Shown here: one piece after another, positions 44,315 to 54,427 of the stretch
How positions within the stretch are numbered: the stretch's first letter is position 1
How the letters are laid out: each line of letters opens with the position of its first letter
Origin: Bacteroidaceae bacterium
Lineage (GTDB): Bacteria; Bacteroidota; Bacteroidia; Bacteroidales; Bacteroidaceae
Assembly: GCA_017940565.1 (NCBI GenBank)
Contig: JAGAYH010000032.1
Coordinates: forward strand, 1-64,000
Reading direction: 5' to 3'
Length of the DNA: 64,000 nt
Notes under the pieces: generated by a model
The model's input: only the letters and a program-made list of their open reading frames with translations
What the model was told of the DNA's origin: nothing
Database searches by the model: none
Program-made: the position numbers and the translations under genes

Positions 44315-47300
44315 ATGAAACAGACAGCCCCCCTATCGAAATCACAATACGGCATATACACCGAATGCATGGCTCACCAGGGCGAAATATGCTACAACCT
44401 TCCTTATATATATATACTCGATGGGGCCCTGAACGCCTCCCGCCTGCTCACGGCCATCGCGACAGCCTTCAGAGCCCATCCCGCCCTCTTCACACGCATC
44501 GAAGCGGCGCCCGACGGCGAGCCCGTGCAGACCGTCGACATGGAAAAGGAATCCTGGCAACTCTCCGTTGAAGACGTGCAAGACCTCGAAGAGGTAAAAA
44601 ACACGCTTGTCACCCCTTTCAACCTATACGGTGAGCGGCTGTTCCGCATCAGGGTTTTTCATGACACAAGCCACTACTACCTCTTCATCGACCTGCACCA
44701 CATCATCGCAGACGGCACCTCAATGAAAATCATACTCGAAGACATCGAGGCTGCCTACAGAGGCCGCACCCTTGCGCCCGAAGGGTTGACAATGGCCGGG
44801 GAAGCCGAGCGGGAGGCCGGAGCGGCACAACCGGCAGCCCGCGAAGAGGCCCGGCAATGGTACGCCAGAACCTTCGACTGCAGCGAGGTGTCCACTCCCC
44901 TCATGCCTGACCTGGAAGACCCACTCCCCGCCGAAGCCAACACGCTGCGGACCCTGGACATCCCCGAGACCCAAGTGAACAACTTCTGCAAGAAAAACGG
45001 AATCTTCAGAAGCACCCTGTTCACCTGTGCATATGCTTATCTGCTGGCCAAATACAACAACGAGCGGCAATCGCTCTTCACCACCGTCTATCACGGACGC
45101 ACCGACAAGCGGCTCCGCCGCACGGTGGGCATGTTTGTCAAGACGCTGCCCGTCTATGCCAAGCATGACGAGACGACAACAGTGCTCGACTATCTGCAGC
45201 AAGGTCAGGAACAGATGAGCGCCCAACGCCGGTATGAGGCTTATCCATACCATGAAATACAACACGACCTGCAGTTGCAGACAGACACCATGTTCGCCTG
45301 GCACGCCGACATTTTTGCCGGCGACACATTCATGGACCGCCCCATGCAGACCCTGCGCATCGGCAACAGCACCACCGGCGTTTCGCTCTACATCAAGATG
45401 TTCATCCTCGGCGGCCGCTATCGGGTAAAGGCTGAATACGCCGCCAACGCCTATTCCCCGGAGCTCATCGACAACTTTCTCGAAAGCTACGAAGCCGTGG
45501 TCTGCGGATTTCTCACACAAGAGAAACTCTGCCACGTCGCCCTGACGTCGCCCCGCCAGACCGACCGCCTCGACCGCTTCAATCGGACCGACTGCCCCTA
45601 CGACGAGGGCCAGACCGTCGTGTCGCTGTTCCGCCGGCAGGCCCGGGTCACCCCCGACAATGTCGCCGTAGTCTATGGCCCCCACCGCTACACCTACGCC
45701 CAGGCCGACGAACTCAGCGACCGCATAGCAGCCCGCATAGCCCGCCAGGGACTCGGTGCCGAAGACGTCGTGTCGATACTCATCCCCCGATGCCAGTGGA
45801 TGGCCATCGCCTCACTGGGCGTATTAAAAGCCGGATGCGCCTACCAACCGCTCGACCCCACCTATCCCAAAGAACGGCTCAATTTCATGATGCAGGACGC
45901 CGGAGCCAAACTCCTCATTGCCGACACTGCCCTCTTCCCTCTGGTTGACGGGTTTCAGGGTGATGTGATCTATACCAGCGACCTGCCCAATCTGCCTGCA
46001 GGCGGAGCCGCACCAAAAGCCCCGGCACCCGACAATCTGTTCATCATGCTATACACCTCGGGTTCCACCGGTGTGCCCAAGGGATGCCAGCTCACCCACG
46101 CCAATCTGGTGGCCTTCTGCCACTGGTATCAGCGCTACTATGACCTTCAGCCCGACCACAGGGTGGCCGCCTATGCCAGTTATGGTTTCGATGCCTGCAT
46201 GATGGACATGTATCCCGCCCTTACTTGCGGCGCATCCGTCCACATCGTCCCAGAGGAACTGCGGCTCGACCTGATGGCCTTGAACGATTATTTCGAGCAG
46301 CACCACATCACCCACGCCTTCATGACCACACAGGTAGGCTACCAGTTCGCCTCAGGCATACAGTGCCGCTCGCTGATGCACCTTACCGTCGGAGGCGAAA
46401 AACTGGCGGCCATTGCCCCTCCAAAGGGTTATACGCTCCACAATGCCTACGGCCCCACAGAGTGCACCATTTTCACTACGACCTACCCCGTCAGCCGTAA
46501 GATGAAAGAGACGCCCATAGGCCGGGCCCTTGACAACATGCGTCTTTACGTCGTCGACTCACAGGGCCACCGCCAGCCAGTAGGGGCAGCCGGAGAACTG
46601 TGGGTCAGCGGGCCGCAAGTGAGCCGGGGATACCTGAACCGCCCCGAAAAGACGGCCGAGGCCTATATTGAAAACCCCTTCTCGGCTGAAAAGAAATACG
46701 GCCGCATCTACCGCACTGGCGACATTGTGCGCTACCTGCCCTCAGGCAACATACAGTTTGTAGGACGGCGCGACGGCCAAGTGAAAATCCGTGGTTTCCG
46801 CATCGAGCTCAAAGAGGTGGAAAGCGTCATCCGCGACTACCCCGGCATCAGGGACGTCACCGTCCAAGCCTTCGACGACACCGGCGGGGGCAAGTATATC
46901 GCAGCCTATATTGTCAGCGACAAACCCGTCGACACCGGGGCGCTCAACGCCTTCATTCTCGAGCAGAAGCCACCCTACATGGTGCCCGCCGTAACAATGC
47001 AAATCGAGGCCATCCCCCTCACTCAGAATCAGAAAGTCAACAAGCGGGCGCTACCGCTTCCCGAAAAGAAAGCGGAAACAGCCCAAGAGCCCTCCGATGT
47101 GCCAATGAACGTTTTGGAGGAAGAACTGCACGACATCATCGCCGAAGTAGTCAACACAAAAGCGTTCGGCATCACCACGAACCTGGGAAGCGTCGGCCTC
47201 ACATCCATTTCATCCATCAGACTGGCCGTACTCGTCAACAAGCGCTACGGCGCCGCCGTCGATGCCCGCCAACTCGTCAAGACCGGCACACTGCAGTTCA

Positions 47301-50300
47301 TAGAGAATGAAATACTCAAAACCCTGATGAAAGCCCCGACGACAGCCTCTCCGTCCTTGCCGGCCAAGGGAGCGGCCACGACTGACGTGCCGCTGTCGTA
47401 TGCACAGACGGGGGTTTATCTGGAGTGTCTGAAAAATCCCACATCTACCATCTACAACATACCCTACCTCCTCACATATCCTTCCGACACCGATGCCGCG
47501 TCGTTGGCCGAAGCCGTCAGGAAGACGGTGGCGTGCCATCCGGAGTTCAACGTTCATTTTGAAACCGCCGACGGGACTGTTATACAGACCACCCGAGACA
47601 GCGTCCCCGTCCAGGTGGACGTCATCGGAATGTCCGACGAGGCATTGACAGAATATAAGAAAGAGTTTGTGATGCCCTTCAACCTGCAAAAGGCGCCTCT
47701 CTACCGCTTCAAAGTAGTTCGCACGCCGGGAGCCGTGTGCCTGCTGATGGACGTTCATCACCTGATTTTCGACGGAGGTTCCGCCGACCTATTCATCCGC
47801 CAGATCAGTGCCGTTCTTGAGGGTAAGCCCATAGAGGTCGAGCGTTACGGTTATTTTGACTTCGTGAGGGACCAGCAGGCTTCGGAGGAAACCGACACGT
47901 TCAAGGCCTCGCAGGACTTCTTCGCCAAAAAGCTGCAGGCCTGCGAGGGTGCCAGCGAAATACCGAGCGACAGGTCCAAGACGGACAGCCGCGGCTTTAT
48001 CGGTGAGGCCGTTTGCCCGGCCGATTACGAAAAAACGGGGGCTTTCTGCCGACAGATCGGGGTGACGCCGGCGCATCTGTTTTTTGCAGCGACGGCTTAT
48101 GTGGTGTCGCGCTACACGAACAACCGGGATGTTTTCCTGTGCACGGTTAGCAGCGGTCGCAACAATCTGAAGATAGCCGAAACGACGGGCATGTTCGTCA
48201 ACACGCTCCCCTTGGGTATCAGCATCGGCGACGTCAGTGTCACGGACTTCATCCGCACGGCCGGCGACACCTTTGAGCAGACATTGCGCCACGAGGAGTA
48301 TCCCTTCAGCCGCATCGCCGCTGACTACGGTTTCCGTCCGGCCATAGCCTACGCTTACCAGGTCGGTGTATTGTCGGAGTACACGGTCAATGACAAGCGC
48401 ATCGGCCAGGAATTGCTGGAACTCAATGTTCCCAAGTTTAAGATTAACATTAAAATTGAGTCACGCGGTGTAGTGGTGCAGTACGACGATGCCCTCTACT
48501 CCCCGGCGCTGGCCCGGGCGCTGGCCGAAAGTATCGTGGCCGTGACAGAGCACATGATGGCCCAACCCGCCGCTCCTGTGCGTAAGACATCCATTGTAAG
48601 CCCCAACCAAGAGCGGCAATTACAGACTCTCCGCACAACGGACACCGGCGAGCCCCCGTTCCGGTTCTTCCACGACTGCATCAGCCACTTTGCCGGGTCT
48701 GAGCCGGAGCGTCAGGCTTTGGTGGCCTGCGACGGCGCATACACTTATGCCGAGATGGACGAAATTACAAACCGCATGGCTTGCTCGCTGCGCCAACGCG
48801 GAGTGAACGAACGCGACCGCGTGGCCCTGCTTCTGCCCCGGACGAGCCGGCTCATTCTGGCCCTGTTCGGCGTGCTCAAGGCGGGGGCTGCATATATTCC
48901 GTGCGATCCCGAATATCCGGCCGACCGCATCAAACTTATTCTCGAAGACAGCGAAGCCCGCTATATCATCACCACAGCCGACCGTATGGCCAATGTACCT
49001 GCTGAGAAAGCCGTGAATGTGGAAGACCTCCTCAAGCCCGGGCAGGAAACTGCTGTCCCCTCATTGGACATCACGCCCGACGACCTGGCCTACCTCATTT
49101 ATACCAGCGGCAGCACAGGCCGCCCCAAAGGCGTCATGTTGCGCCACCAGGGCATATGCAACTACCTTTACGGACATCCGGCCAATGTTTTTGCCCATGC
49201 CGTATTGACCGACGCCCGGCGCATACTGAGCGTGACCACCATCTCGTTTGACGCCGCCCTTCAGGACATCGGCATGGCTTTCTTCAATGGCAAGACTTTG
49301 GTCGTGGCCACAGAGGAACAGGCCAACAACCCGCCCCTGCTGGCTGCCCTGATTACCAGCCAACGGGTGGACATGGTTTCTGGCACACCTTCACGCTGGC
49401 AGACGTGGCTCACGAGCGACGACTTTGCCCGCGCCATCGCCGGCATCCGTATTGTCAGGGCCGGTGGCGAAAAATTCTCCGACAGCCTGCTGCAGCAACT
49501 CAAGTCCGTCACAACGGCCCGCATATTCAATTGCTACGGGCCAACGGAAATTACGGTTGCCTCCAACAATAAGGAACTGACCCGCGCCACGGCGGTCACG
49601 GTGGGGCGCCCGCAGCTGGGGGTCAAAGAGTTTATCGTCGATGGCGACGGCAATGAACTGCCCGTCGGCGTGGTCGGGGAACTCTACATCGGAGGCCGCG
49701 GCGTGGCCAGAGGATATAACCGTCTGGAGCAGATGACACGTGAACGCTTCATCGAATATCGCGGCGAACGGGTGTATCGCTCGGGCGACTACGCCAAATG
49801 GGCGGCCGACGGCGACGTGATTATCCTGGGCCGCACGGACAACCAGATAAAACTGCGCGGACTGCGCATCGAACTTGGTGAAATAGAAAACGTGATGCTC
49901 AAAGTGGACGGCATGAAGAAGGTGGTCATCGTCATCCGCAAGCTGGGCGGCAAGGACCATCTGTGCGCCTACTACACGGCTGGCCGCACCATCGCGCCCG
50001 ATGCCCTGAAAGCAGAAATTGCCAAGAGCCTTACCCCATACATGGTGCCCACCGCCTATCTGCAACTGGACGAAATGCCCATGACGCCCAACGGCAAGAC
50101 GGACGTGAAGGCCCTTCCCGAGCCCGAACTGGCCGTCAGCAGCACCTACACGGAACCTGTGGGCGACACCGAGCGCACCCTGTGCAACATTTTCGCGGAC
50201 ATCCTGCAGACGGACCGCGTGGGGGCTACCGACAATTTCTTTGAACTGGGCGGTACTTCGCTCGTGGTGACACGGGTCATTATCGAGGCCGACAAGGCCG

Positions 50301-51574
50301 GCATGCACGTGGCCTATGGCGATGTCTTTGCCAATCCCACGCCCCGACAACTCGCACGGCTCATTACCGGCGACGGCACCACCGGCGGCGATGATGAAGT
50401 GAGCGACTACGACTACAGCGCCATCGACGCCCTGCTCGGCAGAAATACCCTCGACGCCTTCCGAAAGGGAGAACGCCAGAGACTGGGCAACGTGCTGCTG
50501 ACGGGCTGCACGGGATTTCTCGGCATTCATATACTGAAAGAACTCATCGACTCCGATGCGGAGACCATCTACTGTCTTGTCCGTGGCAAAACGCCGGAGC
50601 AGGCGGAGCACCGGCTGAAGACGTTGCTTTTTTATTACTTCGGCGCGGCTTTTGCCGACCTGTTCGGTAGCCGGTTGCGCATTGTCCCAGGCGATGTGAC
50701 CCGGGATGTGGCCGATGATCTCCCCATTGACACGGTGTTCAACTGCGCAGCCGTGGTGAAGCATTTCGCCGAGGGCACGGAAATTGAGGATGTCAACATC
50801 GGCGGTGCCCGGCGCCTGGTGGATTTCTGCCGGAAAAGGGGGGCCCGCCTGATCCATGTCTCTACGGCGAGCACGCGCGGACTGGCCCTGAACGGCAGGC
50901 CTGCGCCCACCGACGTGTTCACCGAGCAACGCTTCTATATGGGACAATATCTGGGCAATAAGTACATCTACTCGAAGTTCATGGCCGAACGCCTCATCCT
51001 TCAGGCCGTGGCCGCGGGGGAGCTCTCGGCTAAAATCATGCGCGTGGGCAATCTCTCGGCCCGCAGCACCGACGGTGAGTTCCAGGCCAACTTCGCCACC
51101 AACGCCTTCATGGGCCGTATCAGGGTTTACAACATGTTGGGCTGCTGCCCCTACGGCATGCGCAACAAGCAGGTGGAATTCTCGCCGGTCAACGAGGTGG
51201 CGCAAGCCATAGTCAAGCTGGCCGCCACGCCAAAGGACTGCTGCGTGTTCCATCCGTATAACATACATACGCAATTACTCGGAGATGTTCTCGCCCAACT
51301 CCGATTTGTTGGCGACGGAATCCGATTTGTTGAACAGGAAGACTTTGACAAAGCCATGGACCGGGCGGGGAACGACCCGCAGCAAGCCAAACGGATGGCC
51401 AGTCTGCTGGCCTATCAGGACATGGCCCACGGACAGAAGACGGCCGATGTGAACCGCTCGTGCGACTATACCACCCAGGTGCTCTACCGGCTGGGCCATT
51501 CCTGGTCGTTTACATCGTGGGACTATGTGCAGCGCATGCTCACGGCCATCGGCGGCCTGGGATTCTTCGAGTGA
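44315..51574 (+). CDS. Two-module nonribosomal peptide synthetase, C-A-T-C-A-T-Reductase
   Basis: 2419 residues. C1 (about 1-430, HHIIADG near 128), A1 (about 445-925, LYTSGSTGVPKG and AYGPTE), T1 (about 935-1010, GLTSISSI with the attachment Ser), C2 (about 1025-1450, HHLIFDG), A2 (about 1465-1930, IYTSGSTGRPKG and CYGPTE), T2 (about 1940-2015, FFELGGTSL), and a terminal reductase (about 2055-2419) with LLTGCTGFLG and catalytic YIYSK. Hand-aligned pocket residues: A1 D-A-M-F-L-V-A-I-F (perhaps aliphatic), A2 D-A-Q-S-V-A-C-V-A (perhaps aromatic). No epimerase. Reductive release predicts a dipeptide aldehyde; the leading C domain allows N-acylation. Confidence 0.93.
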   Translation: MKQTAPLSKSQYGIYTECMAHQGEICYNLPYIYILDGALNASRLLTAIATAFRAHPALFTRIEAAPDGEPVQTVDMEKESWQLSVEDVQDLEEVKNTLVTPFNLYGERLFRIRVFHDTSHYYLFIDLHHIIADGTSMKIILEDIEAAYRGRTLAPEGLTMAGEAEREAGAAQPAAREEARQWYARTFDCSEVSTPLMPDLEDPLPAEANTLRTLDIPETQVNNFCKKNGIFRSTLFTCAYAYLLAKYNNERQSLFTTVYHGRTDKRLRRTVGMFVKTLPVYAKHDETTTVLDYLQQGQEQMSAQRRYEAYPYHEIQHDLQLQTDTMFAWHADIFAGDTFMDRPMQTLRIGNSTTGVSLYIKMFILGGRYRVKAEYAANAYSPELIDNFLESYEAVVCGFLTQEKLCHVALTSPRQTDRLDRFNRTDCPYDEGQTVVSLFRRQARVTPDNVAVVYGPHRYTYAQADELSDRIAARIARQGLGAEDVVSILIPRCQWMAIASLGVLKAGCAYQPLDPTYPKERLNFMMQDAGAKLLIADTALFPLVDGFQGDVIYTSDLPNLPAGGAAPKAPAPDNLFIMLYTSGSTGVPKGCQLTHANLVAFCHWYQRYYDLQPDHRVAAYASYGFDACMMDMYPALTCGASVHIVPEELRLDLMALNDYFEQHHITHAFMTTQVGYQFASGIQCRSLMHLTVGGEKLAAIAPPKGYTLHNAYGPTECTIFTTTYPVSRKMKETPIGRALDNMRLYVVDSQGHRQPVGAAGELWVSGPQVSRGYLNRPEKTAEAYIENPFSAEKKYGRIYRTGDIVRYLPSGNIQFVGRRDGQVKIRGFRIELKEVESVIRDYPGIRDVTVQAFDDTGGGKYIAAYIVSDKPVDTGALNAFILEQKPPYMVPAVTMQIEAIPLTQNQKVNKRALPLPEKKAETAQEPSDVPMNVLEEELHDIIAEVVNTKAFGITTNLGSVGLTSISSIRLAVLVNKRYGAAVDARQLVKTGTLQFIENEILKTLMKAPTTASPSLPAKGAATTDVPLSYAQTGVYLECLKNPTSTIYNIPYLLTYPSDTDAASLAEAVRKTVACHPEFNVHFETADGTVIQTTRDSVPVQVDVIGMSDEALTEYKKEFVMPFNLQKAPLYRFKVVRTPGAVCLLMDVHHLIFDGGSADLFIRQISAVLEGKPIEVERYGYFDFVRDQQASEETDTFKASQDFFAKKLQACEGASEIPSDRSKTDSRGFIGEAVCPADYEKTGAFCRQIGVTPAHLFFAATAYVVSRYTNNRDVFLCTVSSGRNNLKIAETTGMFVNTLPLGISIGDVSVTDFIRTAGDTFEQTLRHEEYPFSRIAADYGFRPAIAYAYQVGVLSEYTVNDKRIGQELLELNVPKFKINIKIESRGVVVQYDDALYSPALARALAESIVAVTEHMMAQPAAPVRKTSIVSPNQERQLQTLRTTDTGEPPFRFFHDCISHFAGSEPERQALVACDGAYTYAEMDEITNRMACSLRQRGVNERDRVALLLPRTSRLILALFGVLKAGAAYIPCDPEYPADRIKLILEDSEARYIITTADRMANVPAEKAVNVEDLLKPGQETAVPSLDITPDDLAYLIYTSGSTGRPKGVMLRHQGICNYLYGHPANVFAHAVLTDARRILSVTTISFDAALQDIGMAFFNGKTLVVATEEQANNPPLLAALITSQRVDMVSGTPSRWQTWLTSDDFARAIAGIRIVRAGGEKFSDSLLQQLKSVTTARIFNCYGPTEITVASNNKELTRATAVTVGRPQLGVKEFIVDGDGNELPVGVVGELYIGGRGVARGYNRLEQMTRERFIEYRGERVYRSGDYAKWAADGDVIILGRTDNQIKLRGLRIELGEIENVMLKVDGMKKVVIVIRKLGGKDHLCAYYTAGRTIAPDALKAEIAKSLTPYMVPTAYLQLDEMPMTPNGKTDVKALPEPELAVSSTYTEPVGDTERTLCNIFADILQTDRVGATDNFFELGGTSLVVTRVIIEADKAGMHVAYGDVFANPTPRQLARLITGDGTTGGDDEVSDYDYSAIDALLGRNTLDAFRKGERQRLGNVLLTGCTGFLGIHILKELIDSDAETIYCLVRGKTPEQAEHRLKTLLFYYFGAAFADLFGSRLRIVPGDVTRDVADDLPIDTVFNCAAVVKHFAEGTEIEDVNIGGARRLVDFCRKRGARLIHVSTASTRGLALNGRPAPTDVFTEQRFYMGQYLGNKYIYSKFMAERLILQAVAAGELSAKIMRVGNLSARSTDGEFQANFATNAFMGRIRVYNMLGCCPYGMRNKQVEFSPVNEVAQAIVKLAATPKDCCVFHPYNIHTQLLGDVLAQLRFVGDGIRFVEQEDFDKAMDRAGNDPQQAKRMASLLAYQDMAHGQKTADVNRSCDYTTQVLYRLGHSWSFTSWDYVQRMLTAIGGLGFFE

Positions 51575-51625
51575 CGTAACCGTTTTTATGAACTGTAAAT
51601 AAGAACTAACCCCATTCCTACGCAA

Positions 51626-52969
51626 ATGAGAACGATAGAACTGGAAGAGGCCCGGCGCCTCGTTGCCGAGGGCGGAAACCTGCCCCGCGCCCGGCGCATG
51701 GAACTGCAACAGGAGCGGTTGCACGAACTGGTGGCGTATGTACGCAGTCATTCTCCCTATTTCGCACGCCACTATGCCGACGTGCCCGACGACTTCAGCC
51801 TGGCCAGCCTGCCTCCTACGGATAAGCCCACACTCCTGGCAAACTACGACGACTGGGTGACCGACCGCCGTATCCACCTCGACGATGTGCTTGACTATGT
51901 GAGGCGCGATGCATCGAAAGACCAGAGCCGCTTCCTGGGCGATTACACCGCTCTGCGCACGTCGGGCTCTACGGGCAATCCGCTGCCTATGGTGCGTGAC
52001 GACTACCACAACAAAATTCACGGGCAACTCATCGCACAGCGACTGCTCGCAGGCGCCAATGCCGATGCCATGGATATCTCGAAGCACCGCCGCGCATCGG
52101 TCATCCATCTGTCCAACGGGGCGTCAAGCTATGGCGCCTTCCTCCGGATGAAAGCCGCCCACCCCGACTGCGCCGACAATCTGCTGGGTATCTCGGTGCT
52201 TGAGCCTATCGACGTCATCGTGGGGAAACTCAATGCCTTCCAGCCGGAAACCATGGCGGGCTATCCCTCCGTGATGGTACAGCTGGCGGTGGAGCAACTG
52301 CAAGGACGCCTCCACATACGCCTGCAACACCTGGCCACCTCGGCCGAAATGCTTAGCGATGAGAACTACCGCTTGCTGCGCGAGGCCTTCCGGTGCCCCG
52401 TGGCCAACAACTACTGCATGACCGAGGGCGGCGAAATAGCCATGACCCGCAACTGCCCCCACCTCCACATCAACGATGACTGGATAATCGTGGAGCCCAT
52501 CGACAGGGAGGGCCGCATCATCACCGACCCCGACCAGTGGTCCGACAGCATCCTCGTCACCGACCTGAGCAACTACGTGCAGCCAATCATACGCTATCGC
52601 GTGGGCGACGTCGTCCGCGTGCGCCCCTCCGGGGACGACTGCAGTCCGTTGCCCATACTGCAGATCCAGGGGCGCACCTTCGGCAGCTACACCGTCTGCG
52701 GCAGGACCTTCAACTTTGTCGGCCTGTACAGCAAGACGGAGGTTTGGCCCAACCTCCTGCGCTTCCAGTTTGTGCAGACCGACGGGAGCACCATCCAACT
52801 GCGCGGCGTCTGCAAGACATCGCCCGCCGAGGTGCTCGCCCCCCTGTGCGATCATCTCAAGGCCTTCCTGACCCAACAGGGCTGCCCTGACGCTCGCTTC
52901 ACGTGGTCGGCAGAACCATTGATACCCAACCCACGCGGCGGCAAGATACCCCTTTTCGTAAAACTATAA
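51626..52969 (+). CDS. Adenylate-forming enzyme of the PaaK / CapK / F390-synthetase type
   Basis: 447 residues. AMP-binding motifs: TALRTSGSTGNPLPM (P-loop), NYCMTEGGEIA (A5-like) and IIRYRVGDVVRV (A7/A8-like). This family makes acyl- or aryl-CoA, or adenylates carboxylic acids for transfer. It lies 51 bases after the NRPS gene and 13 before the exporter gene. It may activate the acid used by the first condensation domain or modify the product; neither is shown. No carrier domain is fused and no acyl-CoA dehydrogenase lies nearby. Confidence 0.82.
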   Translation: MRTIELEEARRLVAEGGNLPRARRMELQQERLHELVAYVRSHSPYFARHYADVPDDFSLASLPPTDKPTLLANYDDWVTDRRIHLDDVLDYVRRDASKDQSRFLGDYTALRTSGSTGNPLPMVRDDYHNKIHGQLIAQRLLAGANADAMDISKHRRASVIHLSNGASSYGAFLRMKAAHPDCADNLLGISVLEPIDVIVGKLNAFQPETMAGYPSVMVQLAVEQLQGRLHIRLQHLATSAEMLSDENYRLLREAFRCPVANNYCMTEGGEIAMTRNCPHLHINDDWIIVEPIDREGRIITDPDQWSDSILVTDLSNYVQPIIRYRVGDVVRVRPSGDDCSPLPILQIQGRTFGSYTVCGRTFNFVGLYSKTEVWPNLLRFQFVQTDGSTIQLRGVCKTSPAEVLAPLCDHLKAFLTQQGCPDARFTWSAEPLIPNPRGGKIPLFVKL

Positions 52970-52982
52970 CCTCCCCGCGTCA

Positions 52983-54305
52983 ATGAATACTGAGGAACGT
53001 CAAGCGCTGACCACCCTCTTCTGGCGCTATCTTTGGTCCAGCATACTCATCACGCTGTCGGGGTGCCTCGGCAATGTGGTCGACGGCATCATCGTGGGCA
53101 AGCTCATCGGCACCGACGGCGTCAGCGCCATCAACCTGTCCAAACCGGTAGTGCAGCTGATGATGACGCTGAGCCTGCTGCTGGCTGCCGGCGGCAGTAT
53201 GCTTGTGGGCTTTGCCCTCGGCAAGAAAGACTTCCCACGGGCCCGATACGTTTACACCCATTCCTGCCTGAGCAATCTCGTTGTCAGCCTCCTCTTCACC
53301 GCCGCCGGGCTCCTGGTCCCCATGACCATAGCATCGCTGTTGTGCGACAACCCGCACCTGTTCCAGCCTACCCTGGCCTACTTGCGCCCGATGCTGCTCG
53401 GTGCCCCCGCCTACATGATCATGTGGACCGTGAGCATCATGATCAGCACCGACGGCAGTCCGCGTCTGGCGTCACTGGCCATCGTCATCGACAATGCCGT
53501 CAACCTGGGCCTTGACATTGTGTTCATTCAGCTTTGCGGATGGGGTATAGCCGGCTCATCGGCAGCAACCGTTGCAGGCCATCTCGTAGGCATAGCCATC
53601 ATGTTGCAGCACTACCGCAGCGGCACGGGGCACCTCAGTTTCACCTTGCGGCACAACGCCCCGGAAACACGCAACATTCTCTCGCAGGGCGCACCGCTGG
53701 CCTTGGCTTCCGTATGCCTCACCGTGCTGCTTTTTGCCTCAAACAGCATTGTGCTCGGCACACTCGGCCGCAACGGAATCTTCGTCTTCGCCGTATGCAT
53801 GAACCTGTTGCAGGTCTACAATCTCTTCGTCGCCGGCACCTGCCGTACACTTCAGTCGCTCGGAGCCATACAAGCCGGCACGGGCGATGCCGATGCATTT
53901 CGCCTGGTATTGCGCAAATCATTCAATTTCATCACTGTTGCCATGACAGCCACCTGCGCCCTGACCTTCGCTGTGCCGGAAACCATAGCACGCCTCTTCG
54001 GTGCCACCGATGTGGCCGTCGTCGGTGAGTGCTGCCGCGCACTGCGCATCTTTGCCCTGAGTTTCATCCCCTTCTGCTACATCTACGTGCTGATGATTGT
54101 TTATAAACTCTACGGCCAGCACCGTATGGCCCTCTTCATCTCGGCCGCACTCTCGCTGACCGTCATACCCGTGCTTTGGTTCATGGCAGCGTGGTTGCCG
54201 CGATTCCTATGGTACAGCTATCTGATTGCCTATATCATCGAAATCATCGCCATCGTCTTGCTCCACAAAGCACAGCACATACGGTTTCAACTGAAAACAG
54301 AGTAA
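52983..54305 (+). CDS. MATE-family multidrug/metabolite exporter
   Basis: 440 residues with about 12 membrane segments in two similar halves (for example LWSSILITLSGCLGNVVDGI and LVVSLLFTAAGLLVPMTIAS). The GVSAINLSKPVVQLMMTLS segment is typical of the family. Uses an ion gradient to export organic cations or metabolites. Last gene of the plus-strand NRPS operon; the obvious candidate for product export or self-protection. Confidence 0.88.
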   Translation: MNTEERQALTTLFWRYLWSSILITLSGCLGNVVDGIIVGKLIGTDGVSAINLSKPVVQLMMTLSLLLAAGGSMLVGFALGKKDFPRARYVYTHSCLSNLVVSLLFTAAGLLVPMTIASLLCDNPHLFQPTLAYLRPMLLGAPAYMIMWTVSIMISTDGSPRLASLAIVIDNAVNLGLDIVFIQLCGWGIAGSSAATVAGHLVGIAIMLQHYRSGTGHLSFTLRHNAPETRNILSQGAPLALASVCLTVLLFASNSIVLGTLGRNGIFVFAVCMNLLQVYNLFVAGTCRTLQSLGAIQAGTGDADAFRLVLRKSFNFITVAMTATCALTFAVPETIARLFGATDVAVVGECCRALRIFALSFIPFCYIYVLMIVYKLYGQHRMALFISAALSLTVIPVLWFMAAWLPRFLWYSYLIAYIIEIIAIVLLHKAQHIRFQLKTE

Positions 54306-54348
54306 CGGGCTCTCCGCTTCGTTTTCTTCCTTATGGTTTACACATACA

Positions 54349-54382
54349 AAGGCGGCGCCTCAAAATTTTGAGGCGCCGCCTT
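54349..54382. terminator. Bidirectional terminator between the MATE and PPTase genes
   Basis: A perfect 34-nt palindrome, AAGGCGGCGCCTCAAAA and its exact complement. It separates the convergent NRPS operon and uvrB-PPTase transcripts. Confidence 0.8.
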
Positions 54383-54427
54383 GTGCTTACAAGGTCCGAC
54401 CTTTGTCGTCCATAGCCGGCACACACT

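Noticed and set aside
49391..51274. 627-residue minus-strand frame opposite the NRPS
   Set aside because: Antisense shadow; the NRPS domains are intact on the other strand.
51297..51335. CCGATTTGTTG direct repeat in the NRPS reductase domain as a copy of the dispersed repeat
   Set aside because: It is in frame within coding sequence (RFVGDGIRFVEQ) and lacks the hairpin; similarity to copy B is only short.
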